Below, in pieces: positions 14,768 through 24,500 of a DNA stretch of 64,000 nt. The stretch's first letter is position 1; each line of letters opens with the position of its first letter. Under the pieces are notes generated by a model. It did not search any database, was not told the DNA's origin, and was given only the letters and a program-made list of their open reading frames with translations. The stretch comes from Syngnathus acus (lineage: Eukaryota > Chordata > Actinopteri > Syngnathiformes > Syngnathidae): contig NC_051088.1 in NCBI RefSeq assembly GCF_901709675.1, positions 12,441,693 through 12,505,692 on the forward strand, read 5' to 3'. A program made the position numbers and the translations under genes.

Positions 14768-17700
14768 AGTACTTATTCTCTGAGCTTTTGTTGTGTCATG
14801 TAAAAAAAAAAAACTGATAACATCAGGTCAATTAAAAAATGAAAGGTTACAGTGAGGGGAAAAACTCAACATGTTATTTCATCGGATTCATTCCGGCACT
14901 GAGAGGATAGATGGAAAAAATTCTCTTTGTCTGGCTTTTTGTGTTTTAGGGTCTCAGCTACCATCACCACTTTTTAGAATATTCAATTTATCAACCTTTT
15001 TCATATACTACATTGTTGCAAGCTTTCACTTGGCTTCCAATTCCTGAAACCACAACATAAAAGAAAGACACTCTGACCCTGGGAAGCAGGTCTCAAAGAC
15101 AATAAATTCAAATTTGCTTTGATGCTGTATGCGCTGCACCTCCACCGCATGCATAAACATCTCAGCCACATTGAATCTGAGACACCAAGAATCTAAGAAA
15201 CCACATTTGAAAACCATCAAAACATTTGGAAGCATCCCAACACAATCCCAAGGCAAAGCCTCACACTGGAATCAATCTCCAAGTGTTAAGCAAGCCCAGT
15301 GATGGAAGTCCAACAAAAACAGGCATCAGCCATGCTAACAGAACTAGCAGGTGGCTGGCACATGATTCCAGCCTGCAATGCGTGACTCGGCCAAGGGTTG
15401 GATGTAGCACGCATGCTAACGACGGATGCAGAGAGAGAGGGAGAGAGAGCGATCACCCGTGCGTGCACACAGACGAGCAAGGATGGAGATGACAAACGGC
15501 TCGTTCAAATTCTCGGTCTGGTGATGGGTGGAGTGGTGCGATGAAAGATGAGGGACGGGTTGACGGAACATACAGATGGATTGCTCACCGGTTTGTCTTC
15601 TTTCTTCCCCTCCACCTCTTTCAGCACATTATCCAGGCTAAGGTGTCTGCATACGTGTGCGTATGTCTGCGAGGTGAACCGGTGACGCTACATCCACATC
15701 CCCTGCTGTCCCTCTCTCTGGCAAGCCCTCCCCTCTTTCTCTCAGCTTTTTTTAAAATATTTCCCACCTTGCATCCCTCATACTCATCTTTGCTTACTGC
15801 CGCTTGCGCTGACCTCAAAGCTGACAGTTCTCAAAGCAGCTTAATTCCCCTCTGATAAATTGTGTCCGTTCTTCAGCATGGCCAAAAATAGAATAAAGGC
15901 TAGAAAAAGAACAATGCCTGCCTTGTGCATTAAGAGCTGCTTTGTATAAGGTATGCGGGTTCCCTCTATCGCTCAAACAGCTTTTCGCTTTCTCTTGTAC
16001 GCTGTGTCTCTCGCCAGCTCGTCTTGTGCGATGCTGCAGCACTGTAAGCTCCTCCCCAGAGAGACAGTGGTGCCACACAGCTGAGAGAGAGAGAAAAGGG
16101 GGGTAGCCATGGGGAGGGTGGATGGGAGTGGCTTGTGGTAGTGGTGGTAGAGTGGGGGCTATGCCAAAGCATCTGGTGCAAGGCAGGGAAGCCTCTGGCT
16201 TAGGAGAACAAATATTCATCAGTGAGCATTATCTGTGGTAGGAATGAGCGAATATGGAAATAGCACCAAACTTTGCTCATTATTTTTCAATTACATGTTG
16301 TTGGGGGTACAGAAATTCTTCAGCAGGCTCCAAAATATTCGGGCCTGAAATACCGTGCACAGTGTTGTGTCCAAGGAGTGTGTGTTCAAGACGTAACAAC
16401 TGCACAGCAGCGTTCGTGCACTCCACTTGAGGGGGATATTTTAAATTGATTAAAAAAAAACACACATGCATTATATGGTTGTGGTCAGTTCCAAATATAC
16501 ACAGCTCATGGGCATGACGTTTTCTCAGCAGGCAAGCATTTTGCCACTTGCTGTCAACTGAGAATGATATCACAGTTGCCAGGTCTAGATCACAACCAAT
16601 CACACCAGTTGTCTGAAGCTGAGCCGTGATTGGTTGTGGCTTGAGACCTGACAATTGTGATGTCATTTTCAGTGGACAGCAAGAGGCAAAATGGCCGCCC
16701 CCTGAGATGGATAATAACGGTTGGATTTTCTTCTCGATTCATAATCCACAAATGCAATATTGATCAGAATCCTGTCAGGACACAAACAATATATTCATGT
16801 CAAGATTTGTTTGTGAGTTGACTTCCCCCTCTTTAAGCAAAAACTACCGGTCAAATGTTTGGGGACACTTGCGAAAATGTTTTACTGTCCAATAAAACTA
16901 ATTCAAACAGCCAATTCTTGTTTTGTTTTTTTAGAAAAAAAGATTTACAGTGTGTCATGTAATCATAATACTCTGGAAAAAGAAGAGCTCAAATAACAAA
17001 AAGCTTCAAATTCATCTGAAATCCATGCCCTTGAGTAAACCACAGCTGTACGAACTGTGTGTTTGTATAGACCGCATTTCCATGAAAAAGCTCAGCTATG
17101 AAAGAGATAACTGCTTGACTCACTGTCCTCTCCGGGGCACGGCATTCCTGGTTGCTCCGGAATACTCGGGAAAACTGTGTAAAAAAGCAGAGTGAGTGAG
17201 AAAAAGTATTTTATACTTTCCTTTTCATCCACCCAACAAATGTGTGTCGTAATGGAAACAATGCGGGAAATTTGGATGGATTTGAGGCTCACACTAATAG
17301 AAAATAAGAATCAAAATAAATCAAAGAATAAACAAATGACTTACATGACATAAAAACACCAGTTGATATATATTCCTGCTTTTCAAACGCGAGATTAGTC
17401 ATAAGTGATGCTAAGTTTGTCGTCAATTTACCATGCAACAGCAGTCCAGATCTTTTGCTTCGATTATAAATACGAAATGCTTCCTCAAGCTCCAGCGGAG
17501 ATGAGATGGTGCAAGGGTCTCCTGCAAACATTCACACGAAAAAAAATAGGAATCAGAATCACATCTATCTAATCTTGCTGGGCTCCAAGGTTATACTGTT
17601 TGTTGTTAGCAGTCTAGCATTTGGAACGGTCAATCTACCTTCTAACAAACTATCAGGGAGCATTTTTCTTCTCCCACCCTATTTTATCATCATTTGTCTA

Positions 17701-19703
17701 TTCTATTTCTTATTATGAAAAACTGATGATCACATCAAAATGTATATCTTAATGTTTATGCATTCAGATTATTTTTTTTCAATATATTTTATTTGAGAAA
17801 AATGAATGAAAAGTGGTGCTGCAAAAATAACAAGAGCAGATCACCCATCTTGTCACACAGTCCTGACAGTTTGCAGAAATTCACATAAAAATAAAATGCT
17901 TCCGTTAATATTTGTCCCCCTGTGTGTAATGACTGGTGTGACATTGACCTTTAGTTCTACATAAAATAGGCAAACCCACCTTCATCATCAATCCACTTGA
18001 GTGTGATGGGCTGTTGTTGGGTAAGGCTGCACATGGCTCTCACCTCCTCACAAAGCTCCACAAAAGTTAAAGTGGCAGCCAGGTCTGTGATCAACATGTC
18101 TCTGAATGCACGCACACACAAACACACACTTTTCACAAAAAGCTGAATCAATTCTTGGCATTTTAAGTTGAGTCAGACTCATACTTGAAACCGGTTGACG
18201 CTAGCGGTAAATGGTGCACGTCTCTTTGTGTTTTGGGAGTATCTACGATTCAAAGTAATAGAGCAGTTGCGAGAATGTGACCCTTGCCCCGGCGTTGAGT
18301 GCACTGTGTATACTCATTCCAAGGTGTGCAGCGCTCCGAGGGATTTGTCATGCACAAAAAGAACATAACAGGCAGAGCTATCGAGTAGTTTGATCTGTGA
18401 TCCCTGTGAGCCAAATATTCTTTTCATTTCCAGCTCAATTACTCTGCTTGACAGCAAGCAGTGATACAGGAATAAAACCCGGATATTTTTGTATACTCTA
18501 AGAAAGCAATTCACTTTCACCTTGTGCTGAACAGGACAAGCGATAGAAATAATGTACAGATCAATGGACACACAACATGCCACACAACTGGATGGGGTAA
18601 AAGCTACCTGCAGCAGACAAATAACACTATAAATATCTTTTGACGTTTCACTATGCAGCTTGTGCAAGGTGGAGAATTCTAGGGTTGGCCAACCATTCAG
18701 CAACCTGAAGAACTTGAGGAGCTCATTTACAAACTCCAGATTGTCAAGGCTTGAGGTAACCAAATTATGGCAATATTGTATCAAGTTTGGTTGAACTCAA
18801 TCTAAAGAAACCTGCTACAGTGGTCATCTTCATTCAGGTGTCAAGAAATTAATCTATCAACATTTGAAGACATTCTCAAATTGAGTCTGGCAATGGTGAC
18901 ATGTATTCACACTGGGGGGGAAAAACACACTTTAAAATTCACAAAAGTAAAACCAATATTAAAACTGATTTAGAGACTAAAACGAACATTTTTGAAAAAC
19001 AAATTTGATGAAAAATGACAAACCTGCTCTAAAGTCTAATAAAAATAAATTTGATTAAAAACTAAAACTACTATCACCCGTGTGTGAACTGCAAACAGAT
19101 TTAGGTAAAACTGGTTGTCAAATAATAATCTCATCAGAAGATGCACATTTGACGTAATGTAATAATTCACACATATTTGCACTCCCTATATTGATCCTGG
19201 CACATTAATTAGCACATTCGTACTTCACGTCTCCTTAGATGCGCATGGAATCTCTTAAACAAATGAGGGTGTGTGTCTTTGTCAATCTTGAATTATACAC
19301 ATGCATTCCTGTCATTCATGTCTTGCAATTTCTCTTTTTTTCAAGTAGTGTTGAGCTTGAAAAGACGTTTGATCGGTGGCAAAAAACTACCCACTCCACC
19401 TAATATGATCAGTAAGGCGTCCCTGAGTTTGCAGGCGACGGCAACACTGCCAATCACAAGTGAACAAGACATGAACCCAAACAAGTAGAAAACTATAAAG
19501 GTGGTGCAAAATGAACTTTCCAAATCAACAGACACTTGTTGAAACCTCATAACAGAAGCTCGGCTGCAGGTGTCTCCTCATTGTTGCTGGACCGCTACAT
19601 AATAGATGGTATCAACTTTTCCACATTGCCATTATTAGTTTTGGCTTGTCACTCACCCGCAGTAATGCGCTTTAACTTTCACCGACTCCGACCCCAGGTC
19701 CAT
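1048..19703 (-). CDS. prkcz: Atypical protein kinase C zeta, N-terminal regulatory half (partial; nine exons)
   Basis: Serine/threonine kinase of the Par3-Par6 polarity complex and of NF-kB and synaptic signalling. Coding exons on the minus strand, 5' to 3': 19703-19657, 18101-17980, 17521-17432, 17174-17124, 4377-4292, 3529-3398, 2335-2245, 2001-1946 and 1242-1048. Together they give 870 nt = 290 codons with every junction in phase. Domain order is PB1 (residues about 8-90), pseudosubstrate [13 protein letters not shown], one C1 zinc finger, an acidic hinge, then the glycine loop IGRGSYAKV and the lysine strand [16 protein letters not shown] in the C1 finger and MPSQEPP in the hinge fit zeta rather than iota. 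The remaining kinase exons lie beyond the left edge. Odd points are a GC splice donor at the end of the pseudosubstrate exon and two extra residues just before the kinase domain. Confidence 0.95.
1946..2001 (-). CDS. prkcz: prkcz exon 8, hinge
   Basis: This 56-nt exon, bounded by TTGCAG and GTAAGC, adds 19 residues ending KIEETDVE and restores the frame exactly between the hinge and kinase exons. It matches the human SIKDDSEDL segment in position but is divergent, as hinges usually are. Confidence 0.85.
2245..2335 (-). CDS. prkcz: prkcz exon 7, acidic hinge
   Basis: The exon encodes [19 protein letters not shown] and further acidic residues of the hinge between C1 and kinase. MPSQEPP is the zeta signature. 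It has a TTCAG acceptor and a GTAAGA donor and ends one base into an Arg codon. Confidence 0.93.
3165..3265 (+). repeat. Fragment of fish SINE-like repeat (3' half)
   Basis: The stretch starting GGTGGCCAGTTCAGGGTGT and ending GAGTGAGGATAAGC matches the 3' half of the copy at 33487-33830. Both share the phrases 'ccagttcagggtgt' and 'ggataagcgg'-like tails. It is degraded and has lost its tRNA-like head. Confidence 0.6.
3398..3529 (-). CDS. prkcz: prkcz exon 6, C1 zinc finger
   Basis: The 44-codon exon holds the core of the single aPKC C1 domain, with the Cys/His pattern CGLC...CINC...HKRC...C. Aromatic IWGL and basic surface residues are present. Atypical PKC C1 domains do not bind diacylglycerol. 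The donor is GTGAGT. Confidence 0.96.
4292..4377 (-). CDS. prkcz: prkcz exon 5, pseudosubstrate
   Basis: The exon encodes the pseudosubstrate [15 protein letters not shown], which occupies the active site to keep the kinase off, then [11 protein letters not shown], the start of the C1 domain. The acceptor is CTCCAG. The donor is GCAAGT, a GC rather than GT donor. Using it gives an exact-length join to the C1 exon. Confidence 0.93.
5248..5877. mobile_element. Pogo-like (TA-flanked) element, internally degraded, copy 1
   Basis: Terminal inverted repeats of about 27 bp begin CCGTATTTTCCGCACCATAA at the left and mirror this at the right. The element is flanked by TA at 5246-5247 and 5878-5879, as expected for the Tc1/mariner/pogo class. 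The interior holds a short decayed reading frame (see 5563). Related elements lie at 34934, 51429, 57050 and, more distantly, 32318. Confidence 0.8.
5563..5742 (+). pseudogene. Decayed N-terminal piece of a pogo-like transposase
   Basis: ATG at 5563 opens [15 protein letters not shown], which resembles the KRRxYxAxFKL start of the helix-turn-helix domain of pogo/Tigger-type transposases. The frame then shifts, and another frame carries [19 protein letters not shown] and a stop. There is no room for the DDE catalytic domain, so this is an internal-deletion relic. The family call rests on the short N-terminal match and the TA-flanked terminal repeats. Confidence 0.5.
8610..8940. mobile_element. 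Hairpin MITE family H, copy 1 (full)
   Basis: The core 8705-8850 is a long imperfect hairpin. The left arm CAGGGGCGGCCATTTTGCCA returns as the right arm TGGCAAAATGGCCGCCCCCTG around a centre containing CACAACCAATCACGGCT. Flanking sequence such as 'gtctaaacatggcattctgg' recurs beside the copy near 61.6 kb, so the element is longer than the core. It has no coding capacity. Confidence 0.75.
13927..13983. repeat. Perfect 57-bp palindrome
   Basis: Two 28-base arms with no mismatch surround a single G at 13955. The left arm includes ATTAAGGACCGGCCTTATTT. A second, smaller inverted repeat (CCTTAAAATTTAAGG) follows directly. Confidence 0.9.
14733..14768. repeat. (TAAA)9 microsatellite
   Basis: Nine uninterrupted TAAA units lie inside the large prkcz intron. 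Confidence 0.95.
16534..16710. mobile_element. Hairpin MITE family H, copy 2
   Basis: This copy has the same arms as at 8705-8850 (TTTTGCCACTTGCTGTCAAC and GGCAAAATGGCCGCCCCCTG). Its centre is more complete, with CACAACCAATCAC mirrored by GTGATTGGTTGTG. The outer end of the left arm is degraded. Confidence 0.75.
17124..17174 (-). CDS. prkcz: prkcz exon 4, PB1-pseudosubstrate linker
   Basis: This 51-nt exon encodes [17 protein letters not shown], the conserved aPKC linker. It has an ACACAG acceptor and a GTGAGT donor. It ends one base into a Lys codon that is completed by the pseudosubstrate exon 12.7 kb away. Confidence 0.95.
17432..17521 (-). CDS. prkcz: prkcz exon 3, PB1 domain end
   Basis: The exon encodes [19 protein letters not shown] and continues to LLLH, the C-terminal half of PB1 containing the acidic OPCA motif (DDEGDPCTI, with the previous exon). 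It has a TTTGCAG acceptor and a GTAAAT donor and is 90 nt long. Confidence 0.95.
17980..18101 (-). CDS. prkcz: prkcz exon 2, PB1 domain
   Basis: The exon encodes [12 protein letters not shown] and [10 protein letters not shown], the basic-cluster and OPCA-side core of the aPKC PB1 domain that binds Par6 and p62. It has a TTCAG acceptor and a GTGGGT donor and is 122 nt long, in phase with both neighbours. Confidence 0.95.
18102..19656. other. prkcz intron 1, no gene seen
   Basis: The intron is AT-rich. Open frames of 69 and 156 codons on the minus strand at 19341-19550 and 18314-18784 show no family motif and no splice context, so I treat them as chance. Confidence 0.6.
19657..19703 (-). CDS. 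prkcz: prkcz exon 1, start codon and first PB1 strand
   Basis: ATG at 19703-19701 begins [15 protein letters not shown], followed by a GTGAGT donor. The KAHY motif matches the RLKAHYGG start of the aPKC PB1 domain. It ends two bases into a Gly codon that the next exon completes before DMLIT. It is only 15 codons long, so it is easy to miss; the phase fit and the KAHY motif support it. Confidence 0.88.
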
Positions 19704-20940
19704 TGCGGATCCGTTTGAGGCAATCATATGCATTGTATAGTTCTGTAACGGGCAATTTAATCGCTATCAGTTCTGAAACACCGCCCGGTAGATTGCGACG
19801 ATTAATATCCGTTCTGTCCGCGACACACGGGAAAGTAAACTTCGTGTACGACTTGCAAGTTTCTTTAGTACAGATAACATTCGGAGGCGTTGAAGTCAAG
19901 TTTTCTGAGAAGAAACGCTCAAGTTCTGGATTTGCGTTTCAAAATAAAATCACCTCCAAGGGATAACAATGGACACATGTATGGAAAACTTTTAATTTGA
20001 AGCAAACTTTCTCTGTTTGGTCATTAAATGGCTAGTTAAAATCGGCTTGACAGTTTCTTGCGATTCGCTATGGTTACGGCAGATAAACTCACCAGCCCTA
20101 ATTTTTATGCTCCAAATAAATCCTGTTACAGGTTTTCAACAATGATTAACCCGATTCCAATAAAAATGTTGTCTCTTTGTTGAAAGCCTTTCTCTGTATT
20201 TGTCATACAAATCATCATGTATGTAATACAAACATGATAAATTTAGCTAAATATTTGTCATATTGTCGTGAAAAGGAGGTATGGTATGATAGGTGATTAT
20301 CAACTGACCTACCACCTTTCGACTATCAGTCCTTCGACTATCGGTCAAAGCGTACTCATGATGTTTACCATTGTATTTTTTTATTTGGTTTTCATCAAGT
20401 GTTTTTCAATTGAAAAGCTCAAGTAATTAACTATTGATAGAGAAGATTAGCGATGTGCTGTACACGGCCAAGGTCAGTGCCAAGACGAAATTTTGTGGCC
20501 ATACTTGTACAATTGTGAAAGCTAATTTCACCGTTTTCATTTTTTTAACATTAGGTTGTCCTGGTCTTCCATATTTCCCCGATAAAAGGCTCTGAAAGCA
20601 CTTTGAAATACGTAAGCATTCTTATGATTAAAATGTTAAGATACGATTTTTCTTACACAGATAATATAACAGTACTGCCATACACTACTGTGATGTCTGA
20701 TCACTACTTAATAAAATTTGACATTTTAGTTTTCTGTTAAAGACAAGAGCGCAATCAAAATGACAACAGCCGTAATATTAACTCCGTAACTCACTCACTC
20801 AACTTGCATAAAAAAAATAAAAGAATCTTTCAAGTAGGAGGTTTGCGACTAAATAATATACACTCTTCGGGACAATATGTTTTATCATCATCCTCATCGT
20901 TTTTTTTTTTTTTTTATTGAGAAAATTGTTGTTTAGCATT
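19704..20940. other. 5' flank of prkcz, no further gene seen
   Basis: This stretch is expected to hold the 5' UTR and promoter of prkcz, transcribed leftward. I see no TATA box or upstream exon I can defend. Open frames at 19672-19966 on both strands overlap the first coding exon or its 5' UTR and show no family match. Confidence 0.5.
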
Positions 20941-20991
20941 GTTTATTGAGTCGAGTCAAGTCAAGTCAAGTCAAGTTTATTTGTATAGCCC
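20940..20991 (+). repeat. Left half of dispersed repeat A (BEL target)
   Basis: A (CAAGT)n tract at 20953-20977 leads into TTTATTTGTATAGCCC, a very common start of a fish dispersed repeat. It continues at 26688 as CCCTAAATCACAAGCAGTC. Confidence 0.7.
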
Positions 20992-21500
20992 TGTGTTGCC
21001 TTTAAGGCCGTAATTTCATCAATAAATAATTTCATATGGTTACAATGTTGTAAAAATGTTCCAATAAGTTAAGTAATCATTTCGATCTTGTAATAATAGA
21101 TAATTCATAGTTTAAGTCGAAAAGTATTGTTGTGAAGCGCTACTTCCGGTTTCGCCGCGCTACTTCCGGTTTCGCGGAGCCGTCTCCAGGATGTTATCAA
21201 GTAGCCATGCTGTGGAATGCGGTCAGACTTACATCTGTTGCCATCTGCTGTGATTCATTAACAAGGCAATGCCGTAAGTCGTGTGTCGTTTTAATCTTAA
21301 TGTTTACGCTGATATTTTGCTATTATTTTGTAAATTGTATTGGATGAGCGCACTTTATTTTCATGTTCTCATCAGCCATTGGCTGACACTATGTAACGTC
21401 TGTTGCAGTTTTCACCGCTCAGTAAAGAAAATTACAAGCTAGTACAGTCTCCTGGGTTCTTTGCTGGTGGTTTAACTACGCGTTTCCTCAAGACGCTATA
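20992..21500 (+). repeat. 5' LTR of the BEL/Pao element
   Basis: The LTR contains two adjacent 19-bp repeats (21137-21155 and 21157-21175), each with ACTTCCGG, the reverse of the ETS-family site CCGGAAGT. An AATAAATAA stretch lies near its start. Confidence 0.92.
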
Positions 21501-21537
21501 GTGAAAAGGCACCATCTGATGTGTCATCGTAGTCAAA

Positions 21538-24500
21538 ATGGCAGCAAGAAATAGATCTGCGACAAGTCAAACCGGCAGCACAAGCTCATCCGTAGGAAGC
21601 GCTGCTCGTGCCCGAGCTAAAGCAGAAGCAGCAAAGGTGAGAGCGTCGTTTGCAAGTAAAGAAGCAGAGCTAAAAGTGGAAAAAGCTGAAAGTGAACTAC
21701 AAAAAATGAAAATTGACGCAGCGCTAGAAGTGTTAGCATTGCAAAGAGAAGCTCATGCTGCAGAAGCAGAGGCAGGAGTGCTAGAAGATGCAGAGGCAAT
21801 ACAAGATGAACATGAGAGCGGAAATTCTTTATTGGACAGAGTAAAAAGAGAAAGAACAAGTTACTATGTGCAATCACAAAGCGAAATTCGACCTCCAATC
21901 GCACAAGTATCAGCTACACCAAAGCAACACAAGGCCTCAGATAACTCATTAGTAACATGGGATCCATCTGAGGAAGATGTTTTTGAGCCACCACCTGTCA
22001 GCATTAGGCCAAAGTTCACGTTCAAGAAGACAGCTTTGCCAATTCAAACCAAACTTGGGACAAAACCAAAAGTAGAACAAACAAAGAACGCTCTTAGTCC
22101 ACACGCATCCCCATTCATGCCTCATTGCAATAATGCAGCGAGCTTACCTCACCCAGCTGAGCCGTTTGCCCAATATATGGCACGTCGAGACCTAATCACA
22201 TCTGGCCTCTATCAATATGACGATAGGCCAGAGAACTTCAGAGCATGGTACTCTTCATTCAGTGGTGCTATAGCTGAAGTCCACCTGACACCGACTCAAG
22301 AGTTAGATCTCATGACCAAATGGCTGGGAAAGGAATCTAGTAGTCAGGTGAAGCGCATACGCTCAGTACACGTCAACAACCCCAGTGCAGCCCTACAGAG
22401 AGCATGGGAGAGGCTTTGTGAGTGTTATGCAGCCCCCGAAGTGATCGAAGAGTCACTCTTCCAGCGATTGGATAGCTTTCCAAGATTAACAACAAAGGAC
22501 TATGTCAAACTGCGCGAACTAGGGGATCTCCTCCAAGAGATTCAAGGAGCCAAGGAAGACGGCTATCTTCCTGGTTTGTCGTATCTGGACACTTCACGAG
22601 GAATAGGTCCAATAGTCGACAAGCTCCCGTACCCACTCCAAGAAAGGTGGATGACTCATGGTTCTAACTACAAAGAAGATCATAATGGTTGTTTCCCACC
22701 CTTCCATTACTTTTGTATGTTCATCTGCAAAGAGGCAAAGAAACGCAATGACCCAAGTTTCACCCAACAAAATAGTCAAACGTACATTAAACAAGAAAGA
22801 TCCAACCCTAAGAGCTTTAACTCACCCAGACCTATCGCTGTGCACAAAACAAACATTACAACTACAAACAACGGCATAAACAACAACTGCCCATTGCACA
22901 GTAAGCCACATCCACTAAAGAAATGCAGGACATTCAGGTACAAATCATTGGAAGAAAGAAAGGCCTTCCTCAAAGAGAGAGGAATATGTTTTAAATGCTG
23001 CTCTTCAGACACTCATCTCGCTAAGGACTGTAAATCTACAGTAAAGTGCACTGAATGTGACAGCACATGGCACGACACCGTCATGCATCCAGGCCCTCCA
23101 CCTCAAAACAAGGCTCCTTCACCTGCTCAAGAGGACGGCGGGGAGGGAGAAAAACAACCCGACAATGTCGACGTAACATCAAGCTGTACTGAGGTGTGTG
23201 CCCAAGGTCATTGGGGTCGCTCATGTTCGAAAATATGTCTCGCCAGGGTGTATCCAAAGGGTAAAAAAGACAGTGCAGTTAAAGCTTATGTAATCCTGGA
23301 CGACCAGAGCAATCGTTCCTTAGCTAGGCCTGAGTTCTTTGAACTTTTTAATATTAAAACTAAGCCTTTCTGCTACAACTTAAGAACATGCTCCGGCCTT
23401 GTTGAAACACAGGGCAAGATGGCTGAAGGTTTCCTGATCGAGTCGCTTGATGAATCAGTCATCATCCCATTACCTCCTCTTATTGAATGTCCAGACATTC
23501 CCAACAATAGGAGTGAAATCCCAACTCCAAGCGCTGTGCTGCACCAGCCTCATCTTCGTCTCATAGCCAAATGCATTCCTGAGTTAGATCCTCAGGCTGA
23601 AATTCTCCTGTTGCTAGGTCGAGACATCTTACGTGCACACAAGGTTAGAGAACAAGTCAATGGGCCTCATCATTCTCCGTTTGCCCAACGCCTAGATTTA
23701 GGGTGGGTCGTAGTTGGAGAGGTGTGCCGGGGTAAGGTTCATAAACACACAGTCAACACGTTCAAGACGATGATTCTCGAAAATGGCCGTCCAACAGTTT
23801 TCGGACTCTGTGACAACTTTCTGCAACTCACAGCAATGCCATGCACTAAAAGACAGGATAAGGCACCTGAACAAACTCTCGGAAAAACAGTATTCATTCG
23901 CACAGAAAACGACAACAAACCAGCTCCATCTATCGAGGACATTCTCTTCTTGGAGATTATGGACAAAGGAATGTATAGAGATGACAAGAATAATTGGGTA
24001 GCACCCCTTCCCTTCAAAGAACCTCGCCAACAGATGCCAAACAACAGGGAGCTTGCAGTCAGTCGGTTTTTGTCTCTCAAAAGAAACTTACAGAGAAAAC
24101 CTCAAATGCAAGAGCAATACGTCGAGTTTATGCAAGGCATTTTCTCCAATGGTCATGCTGAAGTGGCTCCTCCACTGAAACAAGGTGAAGAGTGCTGGTA
24201 TCTTCCAACTTTCGGGGTTTATCACCCACAAAAGCCCAATAAGATCAGAGTTGTTTTTGATTCCAGTGCCCAGTATTCCGGCGTCTCTCTCAACAGCGTC
24301 CTTCTCTCCGGGCCTGATTTGAACAACAGTTTGCTTGGGGTCCTCCTACGATTTCGGAAAGAGACAGTTGCCATTATGGCAGACATACAGCAAATGTTTC
24401 ATTGTTTCCTGGTGCGTGATGACCACCGGAACTATCTCCGTTTTCTGTGGCATAAGGACAATGATATAAATAAGGAGGTCATCGAATATCGAATGAAGGT

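Larger units (their letters stand above)
4378..17123. other. 12.7 kb prkcz intron between PB1 and pseudosubstrate exons
   Basis: This intron holds no exon of the full-length kinase. It contains a pogo-like element (5248-5877), hairpin MITEs (near 8.7 and 16.6 kb), a perfect 57-bp palindrome (13927-13983), a TAAA microsatellite (14733-14768) and a CT/GA-rich, relatively GC-rich stretch at about 15420-16200. I see nothing codable in 9.0-13.9 kb. In mammals the brain form PKM-zeta starts from a promoter inside the prkcz gene upstream of the hinge exons, and this intron is the natural place for a fish equivalent. That link is inference. Confidence 0.6.

Noticed and set aside
15815-16219. 134-codon minus-strand open frame, Pro/His/Ser-rich
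   Set aside because: Composition follows the CT/GA-rich DNA and there is no domain. Kept only as part of the possible promoter patch.
18314-18784. 156-codon minus-strand open frame in prkcz intron 1
   Set aside because: No recognisable domain, sits in an intron on the same strand, and has no plausible acceptor joining it in phase with prkcz.
19341-19550. Hydrophobic 69-codon minus-strand frame resembling a membrane protein
   Set aside because: One short frame with no homologous motif or neighbouring exon. Hydrophobicity is explained by T-rich sequence.
20992-21500. 71-codon frames identical at 21132 and 26319
   Set aside because: They are the same stretch of the two LTRs, not a duplicated gene.
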